Under the pieces are notes generated by a model. The model searched no databases, was not told where the DNA came from, and saw only the letters and a list, made by a program, of their open reading frames with translations. Shown one piece after another: positions 55,801 through 63,600 of a stretch of 64,000 nucleotides of DNA. The stretch spans positions 1 to 64,000 of the forward strand of contig NZ_NIZW01000034.1 of NCBI RefSeq assembly GCF_002727185.1. Direction: 5' to 3'. How positions within the stretch are numbered: position 1 is the first letter of the stretch; every line of letters begins with the position of its first letter. A program made the translations under genes and the position numbers. The DNA comes from Rhodopirellula bahusiensis. Lineage in GTDB: Bacteria > Planctomycetota > Planctomycetia > Pirellulales > Pirellulaceae.

Positions 55801-56642
55801 TCCCAGGTGCGTCGTCCGCCGTAGACATACCAACCGTTCAACATTCGATAGTCTTGTTGGTGCAACCAAGCTTTGTCGTTGACGACTTGCCGCATCGATT
55901 CGAAACGTTCTGCTCCCACAGCAGGTCCCGCACCGTCGAACAGTGCCGCATCGATCATCAGCGACACAGCTTCATCGCCGGCTTCGTTCAAGTGCATGCC
56001 ATTGGTGGTGAACTGACAACCGGATTCTTGTTGAAACAGCTCGGCGGTCGGAGTGAACACATCAACAACATCCAGCTCACGTTGCTTGCCGACTCGTTTG
56101 ACCGCGTCTGCGTAGGCGGCCAAGTAACGGTTGTGGAGCGAACCATCCGGTTGCAATGGATTTCCGCTGGGCTCGAATGCGATCGGCGTGACCAAAGCGA
56201 ACTGGACCGGTCGTCCGTCTCCGGCAAACTGTTCTGCCAAACCATCCAGGTAAGCGTGGTAGTCCGCCTCAAATTTCGCGATTTGTTCCGCGTCGTCTCC
56301 GACGAACGATTCGTTCATGCCGAAGAAACACAGGAACGCTTGCGGTGCAAAGACTTTGAACGGGTCGTCGATGACGGTGTAATTGCCTGGCCGCTGTTGC
56401 TTGGCGACTTCATCGGTCGGCCAGCCAAAGTTGCGAATGACCAGCGGATTGTCGCTGGTTCGCAAATGCAGCATCGTTTCCAAGTGCCCGAAAAGGCTCA
56501 TTCGCTGCGCCGTTCCGTTGCCCACAAACGCCAAACGTGTTTTGGCAGGTAGCTTGGACGGGTCCATCGCCGAAGCGTTCCGACCAGTCAGCGTCAGAGA
56601 AAACGCGACGGAAATTAAAAATAGAACGACCAAAGACGGCAT
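52884..56642 (-). CDS. PVC-type heme-binding CxxCH protein with SGNH and beta-propeller domains
   Basis: A 1252-residue exported protein. Order: signal peptide (LVVLFLISVAFSLTLTG); an SGNH-hydrolase-like domain in which the usual GDS reads GNG and the usual DxxH reads NGMH, so it is probably inactive; a six- or seven-blade dehydrogenase-like propeller with calcium-type DTDGDGKAD and DTDGDDVAD loops; HEAT-like helices; a cytochrome c domain with heme site VCSACH and later FLDLLAFLGGEW; and a C-terminal discoidin-like sandwich (WTSNDGKDWTRVW). Such proteins are thought to oxidise sugars or help degrade glycans in planctomycetes. Start at 56642 is best for the signal peptide; 56732 and 56741 are in-frame alternatives. 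Confidence 0.88.
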   Translation of the reverse strand: MPSLVVLFLISVAFSLTLTGRNASAMDPSKLPAKTRLAFVGNGTAQRMSLFGHLETMLHLRTSDNPLVIRNFGWPTDEVAKQQRPGNYTVIDDPFKVFAPQAFLCFFGMNESFVGDDAEQIAKFEADYHAYLDGLAEQFAGDGRPVQFALVTPIAFEPSGNPLQPDGSLHNRYLAAYADAVKRVGKQRELDVVDVFTPTAELFQQESGCQFTTNGMHLNEAGDEAVSLMIDAALFDGAGPAVGAERFESMRQVVNDKAWLHQQDYRMLNGWYVYGGRRTWDTETFPGEFQKIRKMVEVRDQHLWDMSAGRDVPDEVDDSKTGEVFIPETMFGSRDDGFREMREPKTLEYPTPEQSISQMEIPEGFEVECFASEKDFPELANPTQIAFDQRGRLWVSCMVNYPQWLPGSSRPSDRLLIFEDTDGDGKADECKPFYDKLICPTGFEFYKDGVLVIDEPHILFLRDTDGDDVADEVTHMLDGIGTDDTHHAMGAWEYSNGGRLHMQEGIAMSTTVETPWGPVREAGASGSYVWDLESLRLTHFRTPGQYNPWCLVFDQYGNGIVGDGTNAQHHWTNALSGGEVRSRKTLEPIFNNHGIRPAAGNEILHSRQFPEEFRNRLIYACVINMHGMPAFEIRDQDDEAGLTGERTDDLLVSTDMFFRPVDPKIGPDGALWFGDWCNALIGHMQYSQRDPNRDHEHGRIYRMRHKERPLLDVVTQSDLPTIEVMDQLLAFETRTRYRARRALLSRPADEVVAASKQWLQDNPTAEAALEILWVQEAFHNVELDLARKVLAEGNFQQRAAATHVVGNEWRFLSGNEQANSPDQIELSVDLPFVQFLLEAGRDDHARVRLESLRAASLMDHPVGVRVALAGIDRPADKWIQYVLEHTMSALSTHWDGDSAEIQELIGSLPPKAAEYLKEYKIATGPGAEVYRPLKILADVDAKQEDQLVALQKVVAASRGNAETGAKVFQRVCSACHLHGKLGKEFGPELTKIGERMTKEHIIRSIVWPNEEIAKGYETVMILTYDGEAIGGFILKEDDETISLGIADGKTKVIDKEEIEIRKPMKASSMPEGLTETVAPSEFLDLLAFLGGEWIATNPNTDYPLRKDGDLIEVTRDSMISVPGDWPAVWNREAEHLFSGEGVRKDRFAVHSKQPATDPAVILRLANPAELVRGKITNRRDEEFHDRAKGLAVWTSNDGKDWTRVWKSDAPQAEWKVELPEGTVASYIKIGLEGTGIFHIDRAVFFGRPVKGE

Positions 56643-56888
56643 GCTTCGAGCCTGGGAAGATTCCGGCCGCTGGGTCGGGACCAACCTGGCCGTGCGAGTG
56701 GATCGAGACCGCAGAAACGCGAGGGAATTCATAAAACGCATGGAAAAAGCGAGAGAGACGGGGGGATTCGAGGCGGGCGATGCCGGTTTGCGGAACGAGA
56801 ATCGCAACGGCAACGTATTGGACAGGATCTTACCCGATTCTCTTGCCAAGTTGGCAGTGGATTCCCCCCTTCGTTTGAGCCCGAATTG

Positions 56889-57410
56889 ATGTTCTTTCGA
56901 CTCCTCGCCCTCCTGATCATCGTGCCCTTCATCGAGCTGGTTTTGCTGCTGCGTTTGGCGGATGCAACCAGCTGGCTGACCACGTTGATGATTGTCGTCA
57001 TCACCGGAGTGATCGGATCGTTCCTGGCTCGCCGCGAAGGTTTGGCGACTTGGTTTCGTTTCCAATCCGCGATGTCGCAAGGCAAGATGCCCAGCCGCGA
57101 AATTCAGGATGGGTTGATGATCGCGTTTGCATCCGCGTTGTTGCTGACGCCGGGTTTGCTGACCGATGCACTCGGCTTCACGCTGTTGACTCCTCCCGGG
57201 CGAAGGCTGATTGGCGGATGGTTGCGGAATCGTTTCGCGGGAAGTTTCCAGATGCGCACCTTTGGCGGTGGCGGAAGCTCCTCCAGCGGCCAATCGGTCG
57301 AAGACGGTTTTGGACAGCGTGGTTCGAATGCATCGGCGCAGCGTGCCGGCGGTGCGGGCGATACGATTGACTCGCCTCACTTCGAACCCAAACAATCGCC
57401 TTCCCCGTGA
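56889..57410 (+). CDS. FxsA-family membrane protein
   Basis: A 173-residue inner-membrane protein with three helices in the first 110 residues: FFRLLALLIIVPFIELVLLL, MIVVITGVIGSFLARREG and GLMIAFASALLLTPGLLTDALGF, all fitting FxsA, named for suppressing F exclusion of phage T7. The C-terminal 60 residues are Gly/Ser-rich and probably disordered. ATG at 56889 is preferred to an adjacent TTG. It opens the plus-strand run that continues through the HAD gene, which overlaps it by 4 bases (GTGA). Confidence 0.88.
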   Translation: MFFRLLALLIIVPFIELVLLLRLADATSWLTTLMIVVITGVIGSFLARREGLATWFRFQSAMSQGKMPSREIQDGLMIAFASALLLTPGLLTDALGFTLLTPPGRRLIGGWLRNRFAGSFQMRTFGGGGSSSSGQSVEDGFGQRGSNASAQRAGGAGDTIDSPHFEPKQSPSP

Positions 57411-58381
57411 ACTCATCCAACGACCGCGACGCACGACCGACGGACCTTCTCTTTTCATCGGTGCCGCTTCAGCCGACTCCGGTCTCGGTCGAACCCGCAC
57501 TCGTTCCGCTGACTCAGCCGAAATCATTTGACCTCAGCGAGATTCAGGTGATTCTGTTGGACGTCTATGGAACGCTGGTGATCAGCGGCAGCGGCGACGT
57601 TGGAACGGCGGACGATGCCAAACACGACGCGGCCAATCGATGGATTCGCGAAGCAGCCACGGAAGCCGGAGTCGAAGACCTCGATGGCATCCCAACATCC
57701 GATCAATTGCGAAACCAGATCGTGGCCACGAATGAGGCGGCTCGTTCCGAGACGAATCCGAAGCCCGAAGTGGACATCCTGGAGATTTGGCGACGGGTGC
57801 TGCAGTCGAACGGCCGGGCTGATTTGGCGACAAATTCAAAAATTTTGGTGGCTTGGATTTGTGGCGTGGAAGGCCGCTCCAATCCGGTTTGGCCGATGCC
57901 CGGAGCTCACGAAGCATTGATGGCGATGCAAGAAAAAGGTCGCCGACTGGGGATTGTTAGCAACGCTCAGTTCTACACTCCGCTGATCGTTCGAGCATTG
58001 ATGACGAGCCATCCGCAGGACGCAAAGCGTGACACGTCAAGCGATTCGGCAGAAAGAATGATTGCGGGCGATCTGTCATCCGTGTTCGACCTCAACGCGT
58101 GTCATTTTTCCTATCGCTATCGAGCGGCCAAGCCGGGCCCATTGCTGTTTGATCGTGCGATGCGACACCTCAGTTCACTCGGGATTTCGCCGGATCAAGT
58201 GCTGTACGTTGGCAATGACATGCTCAACGATGTTTGGGCGGCGAAGCAGTTTGGGCTGCGAACGGCTTTGTTTGCTGGCGACGGCCGTAGCTTGCGATTA
58301 CGCACCGAGGATGCCCGTTGTCAAAATTGTTTCCCTGACATGGTGCTGACACGCTGGGAACAGATAGTAGAGTGTCTGTGA
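57407..58381 (+). CDS. HAD-superfamily hydrolase-like protein
   Basis: A 324-residue HAD-fold protein. Seen: motif I LLDVYGTLV with nucleophile Asp52 but Tyr in place of the second Asp of DxDxT; motif II LGIVSNAQF; motif III Lys in AAKPGPL; motif IV VGNDMLNDVWAAKQFG. DxYGT at motif I is typical of haloacid-dehalogenase-type rather than classical phosphatase members, so phosphatase activity is not certain. The cap lies between motif I and II. GTG start overlaps the FxsA stop. The neighbouring GT4 gene makes a phosphosugar substrate tempting (inference), but the motif speaks against assuming it. Confidence 0.85.
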   Translation: MNSSNDRDARPTDLLFSSVPLQPTPVSVEPALVPLTQPKSFDLSEIQVILLDVYGTLVISGSGDVGTADDAKHDAANRWIREAATEAGVEDLDGIPTSDQLRNQIVATNEAARSETNPKPEVDILEIWRRVLQSNGRADLATNSKILVAWICGVEGRSNPVWPMPGAHEALMAMQEKGRRLGIVSNAQFYTPLIVRALMTSHPQDAKRDTSSDSAERMIAGDLSSVFDLNACHFSYRYRAAKPGPLLFDRAMRHLSSLGISPDQVLYVGNDMLNDVWAAKQFGLRTALFAGDGRSLRLRTEDARCQNCFPDMVLTRWEQIVECL

Positions 58382-58438
58382 CAGAACGTTTTCTCGACGT
58401 TCTACCGCCAGACGACACACGCATGAGTGACATCAACG

Positions 58439-59704
58439 ATGGGCGTCCAAATCGGCTTTGTGGGAACACGTTTCGCCGGCACCGATGGGGTGTCGCTCGA
58501 GAGCGCGAAATGGGCCCAGGTTCTGTGGGACAACGGCCACGTCAGCCACTGGTACTCGGGACAGAGCGACCGTGACAAAGCGACGTCGATGGTCGTGCCT
58601 CACGCTTACTTCGGCCATCCTGACATCGAATGGATCAACCGCCGCGCGTTTGGGACTCGGACACGCACGCCCGACGTCACCCAGCGAATCTACACGCTGG
58701 CTGACTACCTGAAGAAAACGCTTTACGAATTCACGCGTCGATTCGATCTGGATCTGCTGATCGTCCAAAACGCATTGTGCATCCCGATGAACTTGCCGCT
58801 CGGTGTTGCGCTGACCAACTTCATCGCGGAAACGGGCTTTCCCACGATCGCTCACCACCACGATTTCTATTGGGAGCGTGATCGGTTCAGCGTCTCGGCC
58901 GTGACCGACATGTTGTGGATGGCGTTCCCACCCGCGTTGCCACAAATCCAAAACGTGACGATCAACTCGTTCGCTCAAGAAGACTTGTCGCACCGTCGCG
59001 GTGTCTCGTCGATCTTGGTGCCCAACGTGTTGGACTTTGAAAACGAACCACCGCAAGCCGACGAGTACTCGTCCCACTTCCGCAAAGACATCGGATTGGA
59101 CGATGACGACATCCTGTTCTTACAACCGACTCGCGTTGTACCTCGCAAAGGCATCGAGCATGCCATCGCGTTGGTCGCGGCACTCAAGAACGACAAGTGC
59201 AAACTGGTGATCTCCCACGCCAGCGGTGACGAAGGCAACGAATACCTGCAGGTGCTGATGGATTTGGCCGAAAGCAGCGGCGTTGATCTGCGTTTGTGTG
59301 ATCACCAGGTCGGCGACAAACGAGCCATCGATGCCGATGGCAATCGCATCTACACGTTGGGCGATGCGTACGCGCAAGCCGACTTCATCACGTACCCGAG
59401 TATCTACGAAGGGTTCGGGAACGCTTTGTTGGAAGCGTTCTATTATCGCAAACCGTTGTTGGTAAATCGTTATTCGATTTACGTCGCCGACATCGAGCCC
59501 AAAGGGGCGAAAGTCATCTCCATGGATGGCTACTTGACCAAGGACGTCGTGTCGAAGGTGGAGCGGATCATCCGCGACAAAGCGTTCCGAGATGAGATGG
59601 TTGATTTCAATTACGAGATCGGCCGTGCTTTCTTTTCCTACGGGGTGCTGCGGCGCAAACTGCGAGCCCTCGTTACCAACTTCACCGGGCAGGACAACTT
59701 GTGA
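58439..59704 (+). CDS. GT4 family glycosyltransferase, candidate glucoside synthesis enzyme
   Basis: A retaining glycosyltransferase, 421 residues. Seen: [18 protein letters not shown] as the acceptor-domain opening, [13 protein letters not shown] in the active-site cleft, [16 protein letters not shown] at the hinge, and the E-x7-E donor site in [15 protein letters not shown] at 58439 (MGVQIGF) is taken over a GTG 12 bases earlier. The GH13_18 phosphorylase gene overlaps its stop by 4 bases. Rhodopirellula is known to make mannosylglucosylglycerate, and this GT next to such a phosphorylase would suit a glycerate-glucoside pathway, but I cannot assign the donor or acceptor. Confidence 0.88.
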   Translation: MGVQIGFVGTRFAGTDGVSLESAKWAQVLWDNGHVSHWYSGQSDRDKATSMVVPHAYFGHPDIEWINRRAFGTRTRTPDVTQRIYTLADYLKKTLYEFTRRFDLDLLIVQNALCIPMNLPLGVALTNFIAETGFPTIAHHHDFYWERDRFSVSAVTDMLWMAFPPALPQIQNVTINSFAQEDLSHRRGVSSILVPNVLDFENEPPQADEYSSHFRKDIGLDDDDILFLQPTRVVPRKGIEHAIALVAALKNDKCKLVISHASGDEGNEYLQVLMDLAESSGVDLRLCDHQVGDKRAIDADGNRIYTLGDAYAQADFITYPSIYEGFGNALLEAFYYRKPLLVNRYSIYVADIEPKGAKVISMDGYLTKDVVSKVERIIRDKAFRDEMVDFNYEIGRAFFSYGVLRRKLRALVTNFTGQDNL

Positions 59705-61416
59705 GCTCAACCATCGACGACGTCACTCGGTCACGGATCACCGATGTGTACGGGCACGTTCCTGACGTGCTCGCCGAAGGCTTGCAACGGTGTTTTGACC
59801 AATCCAACGATCCCTCCTCTCCCGACGAATTGTGGGATCATCGCGATGTCGTGATGATCACCTACGCTGATCAAATTCGCGAATCGGGCAAGTCGCCGCT
59901 CGATGCTCAGCGGCAATTCCTGTTGGATCACAATCTCGACGAACTGATCCGCTGCGTTCACTTGTTGCCGTTCTGTCCCTCGACCAGCGACGATGGATTT
60001 TCAGTCGCGGATTACTTGGCGGTCGATCCAGAATCGGGCGACTGGGACGACATCAAACGTTTGGGAGAACGCTTTGACCTGATGTACGACCTCGTGCTCA
60101 ATCACTCGTCGCAGAAACATCGTTGGTTCCAATGCTTCTTGAACGACGAACCGGAATACAAGGACTTCTACTCCACCGCCGATCCATCGGAAGACCTTTC
60201 CGAAGTCGTCCGGCCTCGCAGCTTGCCGCTGCTGACCGAATTTGATTCCGCATCGGGCAAGCGTCATGTGTGGACCACTTTCAGCGCCGATCAAGTTGAC
60301 CTGAATTACGCCAACCCACATGTGATGTTGGCGATGCTGGAAACGTTGGTCGAGTACGCTCGCCGAGGTGCTCGCATCATCCGGCTCGATGCGATCGCGT
60401 TTTTATGGAAAGAGCTCGGCACGTCGTGCTTGCACCTGCCGCAAACTCACGCCGCGGTCCGTCTGATGCGTCACGTGCTTGATGTTGCCGCACCGGGAAC
60501 GATTGTGCTGACGGAAACCAATGTGCCTCATGCGGAGAACATCTCCTACTTCGGCGACGGCACCGATGAAGCCCACATGGTTTACCAGTTCAGCTTGCCG
60601 CCGCTGCTGCTCGACGCGATTCACAGCGGCGACACGGGCGTGCTTCAAAACTGGATGCGATCGCTTGATTTGCCAACCGACCAAGTGACCTATTTCAACT
60701 TCACCGCATCGCACGACGGCATCGGTGTCCGGCCGGCCGAAGGCATCCTGCCGCAAGAACGCGTGGACGCGCTCGTTGAAATCGCGAAGTCACACGGCGG
60801 CCGGATCGGAATGCGAACCAAACCCGATGGTTCACAAAGCCCGTATGAGCTGAACATCACCTACCTGGAAGCCGTCGCTGATCGAACAACGGTGCCCGCG
60901 ACCGAACACGCGAAACGATTCTTGGCCACACAAGCGATCATGCTGTCCATGGCTGGCGTCCCCGCGGTTTACTTCCACTCGTTGGTGGGGTCACCCAATG
61001 ACATTGCTGGCGTTGAAGCATCGGGCATCCCTCGTCGCATCAATCGCCACAAATACGAGCGAGCCGAACTGGAAGCGGCACTTGCCGACACCGGTTCGTT
61101 GCAACAACTCGTTGCCAACGGCTACCGGCATCTGTTGAGCGTGCGAAAGCAACAAACTCAGTTTCACCCCAATGCATCGCAAACCGTCTTGGAATTGCCA
61201 ACGGATGGAATGCTCGGATTCGTGCGACAAAACGAGGGGCAGCCTCCGTTGTGCGTCCTGGCCAATCTCTCAGGCGAAAAACGCCAGATCGATCCAGCGG
61301 ACTTGCCGAGCGATTTTGCGTTTGACGTGTTGTCGGACGAGTCGCTTGATCAGAACGCCCCCATCGCGATGGCTCCGTATCAGGTACGCTGGTTGAAGTC
61401 ATCTTCCACCGCCTGA
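59701..61416 (+). CDS. GH13_18 sugar phosphorylase (sucrose- or glucosylglycerate-phosphorylase type)
   Basis: Splits an alpha-glucoside with phosphate to give glucose 1-phosphate. Seen in 571 residues: barrel signatures VLNHSS, nucleophile Asp in [16 protein letters not shown], acid/base Glu in VLTETNVPH, and [11 protein letters not shown]; the overall layout matches subfamily 18, which contains sucrose, glucosylglycerol and glucosylglycerate phosphorylases. [10 protein letters not shown] and [13 protein letters not shown] resemble the YcjM/glucosylglycerate branch more than plain sucrose phosphorylase (judgement from memory). GTG start overlaps the GT4 stop by 4 bases. It could recycle the compound made by the neighbouring GT4. 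Confidence 0.9.
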   Translation: MSSTIDDVTRSRITDVYGHVPDVLAEGLQRCFDQSNDPSSPDELWDHRDVVMITYADQIRESGKSPLDAQRQFLLDHNLDELIRCVHLLPFCPSTSDDGFSVADYLAVDPESGDWDDIKRLGERFDLMYDLVLNHSSQKHRWFQCFLNDEPEYKDFYSTADPSEDLSEVVRPRSLPLLTEFDSASGKRHVWTTFSADQVDLNYANPHVMLAMLETLVEYARRGARIIRLDAIAFLWKELGTSCLHLPQTHAAVRLMRHVLDVAAPGTIVLTETNVPHAENISYFGDGTDEAHMVYQFSLPPLLLDAIHSGDTGVLQNWMRSLDLPTDQVTYFNFTASHDGIGVRPAEGILPQERVDALVEIAKSHGGRIGMRTKPDGSQSPYELNITYLEAVADRTTVPATEHAKRFLATQAIMLSMAGVPAVYFHSLVGSPNDIAGVEASGIPRRINRHKYERAELEAALADTGSLQQLVANGYRHLLSVRKQQTQFHPNASQTVLELPTDGMLGFVRQNEGQPPLCVLANLSGEKRQIDPADLPSDFAFDVLSDESLDQNAPIAMAPYQVRWLKSSSTA

Positions 61417-61426
61417 ACAACTGGCC

Positions 61427-62095
61427 ATGCTAGAGCTGATCTCGTCCTACTCGACTGTTGCCATCGTGGTCGCCGCGTTGGCACACGTGTTATTTTTCTT
61501 TGTGCTGGCCATGTGGGCACGAAGCGACCGCAAGAAGATCGTGCAAACACTGCAGCGGTTCACGGATTCGCTTCCCAACCGCAGCCGAATGGACCATGAC
61601 GCTCACGCATCCGACCAAGTCGAGGCGTGTTTGGCTGACATCCATGACGTCTTGGTCGAACCCTCCGGTTCACCCAATCGCATGGCACTGAGTCAGCGCA
61701 TGCGAATCCTGGACGAACGTCGCGATTACTTGCATTCGCTTCGTTTCGAAACGGCCTGGAATGTCGCGCGGACAATGATCGAAGCCTACCCGCTGGCCGG
61801 TGTGCTTGGCACGATCTTGGCCATCGGTGCCGCGCTCGCTTCCGATGATCAAGCCAGCGTGGGTGTGATCGTGACACGCTTTGGCGACGCGATCTGGTCA
61901 ACCTTCGCAGGACTTGCGTCGGCGATCACATTGATGCTGATCAACAGCTTCGTTGAACCAGGATTTGCAAAGCTTTCCGAAAACCGTTTGCACGTTCGCG
62001 AAACGGCGTCGAAAGCCAAACGAGAACTTGGCCCCGCGGATCGCGTGGCCCCCAACGCGATGCCGACCTCACCCGCAACGGAAGCGACAACGTGA
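61427..62095 (+). CDS. MotA/TolQ/ExbB-like proton-channel protein
   Basis: A 222-residue inner-membrane protein with helices at about 9-31, 120-140 and 152-175. The last two, YPLAGVLGTILAIGAAL and GDAIWSTFAGLASAITLML, are the ExbB/TolQ proton-channel pair. A soluble segment of about 85 residues between helix 1 and 2 is the cytoplasmic domain. Family members form pentamers around an ExbD/TolR dimer and use proton flow to do mechanical work. It starts 10 bases after the phosphorylase stop and is followed by a protein with an ExbD-like anchor, overlap 4 bases (GTGA). Confidence 0.85.
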   Translation: MLELISSYSTVAIVVAALAHVLFFFVLAMWARSDRKKIVQTLQRFTDSLPNRSRMDHDAHASDQVEACLADIHDVLVEPSGSPNRMALSQRMRILDERRDYLHSLRFETAWNVARTMIEAYPLAGVLGTILAIGAALASDDQASVGVIVTRFGDAIWSTFAGLASAITLMLINSFVEPGFAKLSENRLHVRETASKAKRELGPADRVAPNAMPTSPATEATT

Positions 62096-62973
62096 GTGAA
62101 CCGGTGTCCCTCGCCAGCGAAACCACATCCAACGCTGCCACCGTCGGCCGTCGACGAACTCGGTTTCAACTGACACCGTTGATGGATCTGCTGCTGATCA
62201 TCGTGTTCGCTCAGTTCCTGGAGATGCGCGAAACATCTCAGGAACAAACCCAAGAGATCGAACAGGAACGCCAGGCTTTGCTGGACGAACAAACGATGTG
62301 GCGAGCCGAACGTGATCAAGCGATCGCGGATCGCAACATGTCACTGGCGACGCAGCAATCAGATATGCAAGACATCACCCGCGCTGTTGAGATGCTGCAG
62401 GGCTGGTTGAACCTGGACGCGGACTCCAGTGAACAATCCCGCCCGCGCTCCACCTCTGATTCAGGAGACGTCATCGCTCGAGCGATCGAACGTTCGCGCC
62501 AACTGGCTTCCGCCGATCCCAACACGCTCATTCGTTTCTTGGTTGGACACGATGAACTGCTCAAGCGCGCCGAAGTGTGGACTGTTCACGCTCGCGAAAC
62601 TGGGGACGTGGTCTTCGACGCTTCTGGACACACCGAAACGTTTCGACTGGAAAGTCGACGCCAAGCCCAACGCACGCAGGAAATCGCCGACCGATTGTTC
62701 GCCGCGTACAAACAATCGCCCCAGCCCAAGGGGCTCGTCGTCGTGCTCGTTTCCTACGCTCCGCGAAGCGTCGCCGGCGTGTATCAACCGCTGATCGATG
62801 CCATGCCCGCTACACTGGAACGATTGCGAGCCGACACGCCGACCAGCCGTTTTGAGTACACCGTCCTCGGTGCGGCACAGGCACCTGAACAAACAAGCAA
62901 CGTGGACGAAGTGAAACCGTCCACCGAAACCGAAAACCTCACCCCACTTCAGGGAAACCCAGACGATGCGTAA
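62092..62973 (+). CDS. ExbD/MotB-like membrane-anchored partner
   Basis: A 293-residue protein with one N-terminal membrane helix in FQLTPLMDLLLIIVFAQFLEMR, which keeps the PLMD pattern and Asp of ExbD/TolR. A coiled coil of about 60 residues follows (QEQTQEIEQERQALLDEQ), then a folded C-terminal domain (DPNTLIRFLVGHDELLKRAE, VVVLVSYAPRSVAGVYQPL). It is about twice the length of ExbD, and the domain lacks the OmpA-like peptidoglycan motif of MotB, so its partner differs. GTG start overlaps the ExbB-like gene; the third gene overlaps by 8 bases. Role: probable transmission of proton-driven force to the envelope (inference). Confidence 0.75.
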   Translation: MSEPVSLASETTSNAATVGRRRTRFQLTPLMDLLLIIVFAQFLEMRETSQEQTQEIEQERQALLDEQTMWRAERDQAIADRNMSLATQQSDMQDITRAVEMLQGWLNLDADSSEQSRPRSTSDSGDVIARAIERSRQLASADPNTLIRFLVGHDELLKRAEVWTVHARETGDVVFDASGHTETFRLESRRQAQRTQEIADRLFAAYKQSPQPKGLVVVLVSYAPRSVAGVYQPLIDAMPATLERLRADTPTSRFEYTVLGAAQAPEQTSNVDEVKPSTETENLTPLQGNPDDA

Positions 62974-63499
62974 ACGAATCCCGTTGGCCGTTGGTGGTGG
63001 AATTGCTTTGTTGATCGCCAGTCAATTCCTGGACTTTGGACTGGGCTTTCAAAGCGGAGAAGCCCCCTCGGTTTCAACTGAACCGGATGGCTCGTCCGCG
63101 ATTCTTGACGCAATTGTCGCTTCGGAAGAAGACACATCGGACGACTCAGAAACGGAACCTGATTCGGAACCACAACTGCCGGTCGTCGCACCGGAGATCG
63201 TCGACATCCTGATCTCCGAAGAGAGTTTCCTGGTCGTCACGGACGCCAACCAACCAGAACAACGAAAAGCCTTGGCACTCGAAGAATTGGTTTCGGCAGT
63301 CGAGTCCGCACCCGGCGACTCCAGCGGCATCAAAGTTCGAATCAGCCGCACGCCATCCGCAATCGCGATGGCCGAAGAGTTCTTGCTCGAGCAGCTTCAA
63401 AAGTCTGGATTGGACGAAGACGAAATCGATCGCCGTCGACAACTGGTGGAATTGCCACTCGACGAAGCGACCCCAGAAACCACCGGCCCAGGCACTTGA
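62966..63499 (+). CDS. Third protein of ExbB/ExbD-like module, membrane-anchored
   Basis: A 177-residue protein with one N-terminal helix (PLAVGGGIALLIASQFLDFG), an acidic linker (SEEDTSDDSETEPDSE), and a small domain EIVDILISEESFLVVTDANQ to KVRISRTPSAIAMAEEF whose strand-helix order resembles the periplasmic domain of ExbD. It overlaps the preceding gene by 8 bases, so it is probably part of the same complex, perhaps a second ExbD-type subunit. No named family is recognised. The prolyl oligopeptidase gene follows after about 100 bases and a small inverted repeat. Confidence 0.65.
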   Translation: MRKRIPLAVGGGIALLIASQFLDFGLGFQSGEAPSVSTEPDGSSAILDAIVASEEDTSDDSETEPDSEPQLPVVAPEIVDILISEESFLVVTDANQPEQRKALALEELVSAVESAPGDSSGIKVRISRTPSAIAMAEEFLLEQLQKSGLDEDEIDRRRQLVELPLDEATPETTGPGT

Positions 63500-63526
63500 T
63501 TTCATTGACCAAAACATCCCCGCCCG

Positions 63527-63562
63527 CTGAAACGCTTTGATGCGTTTTGGCAATCGTTTCAG
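63527..63562. repeat. Nested inverted repeat before prolyl oligopeptidase gene
   Basis: CTGAAACG at 63527-63534 pairs with CGTTTCAG at 63555-63562, and AACGC at 63531-63535 pairs alternatively with GCGTT at 63542-63546. Two mutually exclusive stems in a 36-base stretch could be a weak terminator for the upstream module or an attenuator-like switch for the next gene. Evidence is symmetry only. Confidence 0.35.
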
Positions 63563-63600
63563 TACCGCCGCATTCCACGATGTACGACGAGATCTTCAAC

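Noticed and set aside
54828-56552. A 574-residue open frame on the plus strand opposite the CxxCH protein gene
   Set aside because: Its translation has no family resemblance and lies exactly antisense to a well-supported gene; GC-rich codon bias keeps such shadow frames open.
57407-58381. Naming the HAD gene as mannosylglucosyl-3-phosphoglycerate phosphatase
   Set aside because: Context is suggestive, but motif I is DxYGT rather than DxDxT, so a phosphatase name is not supported by sequence.
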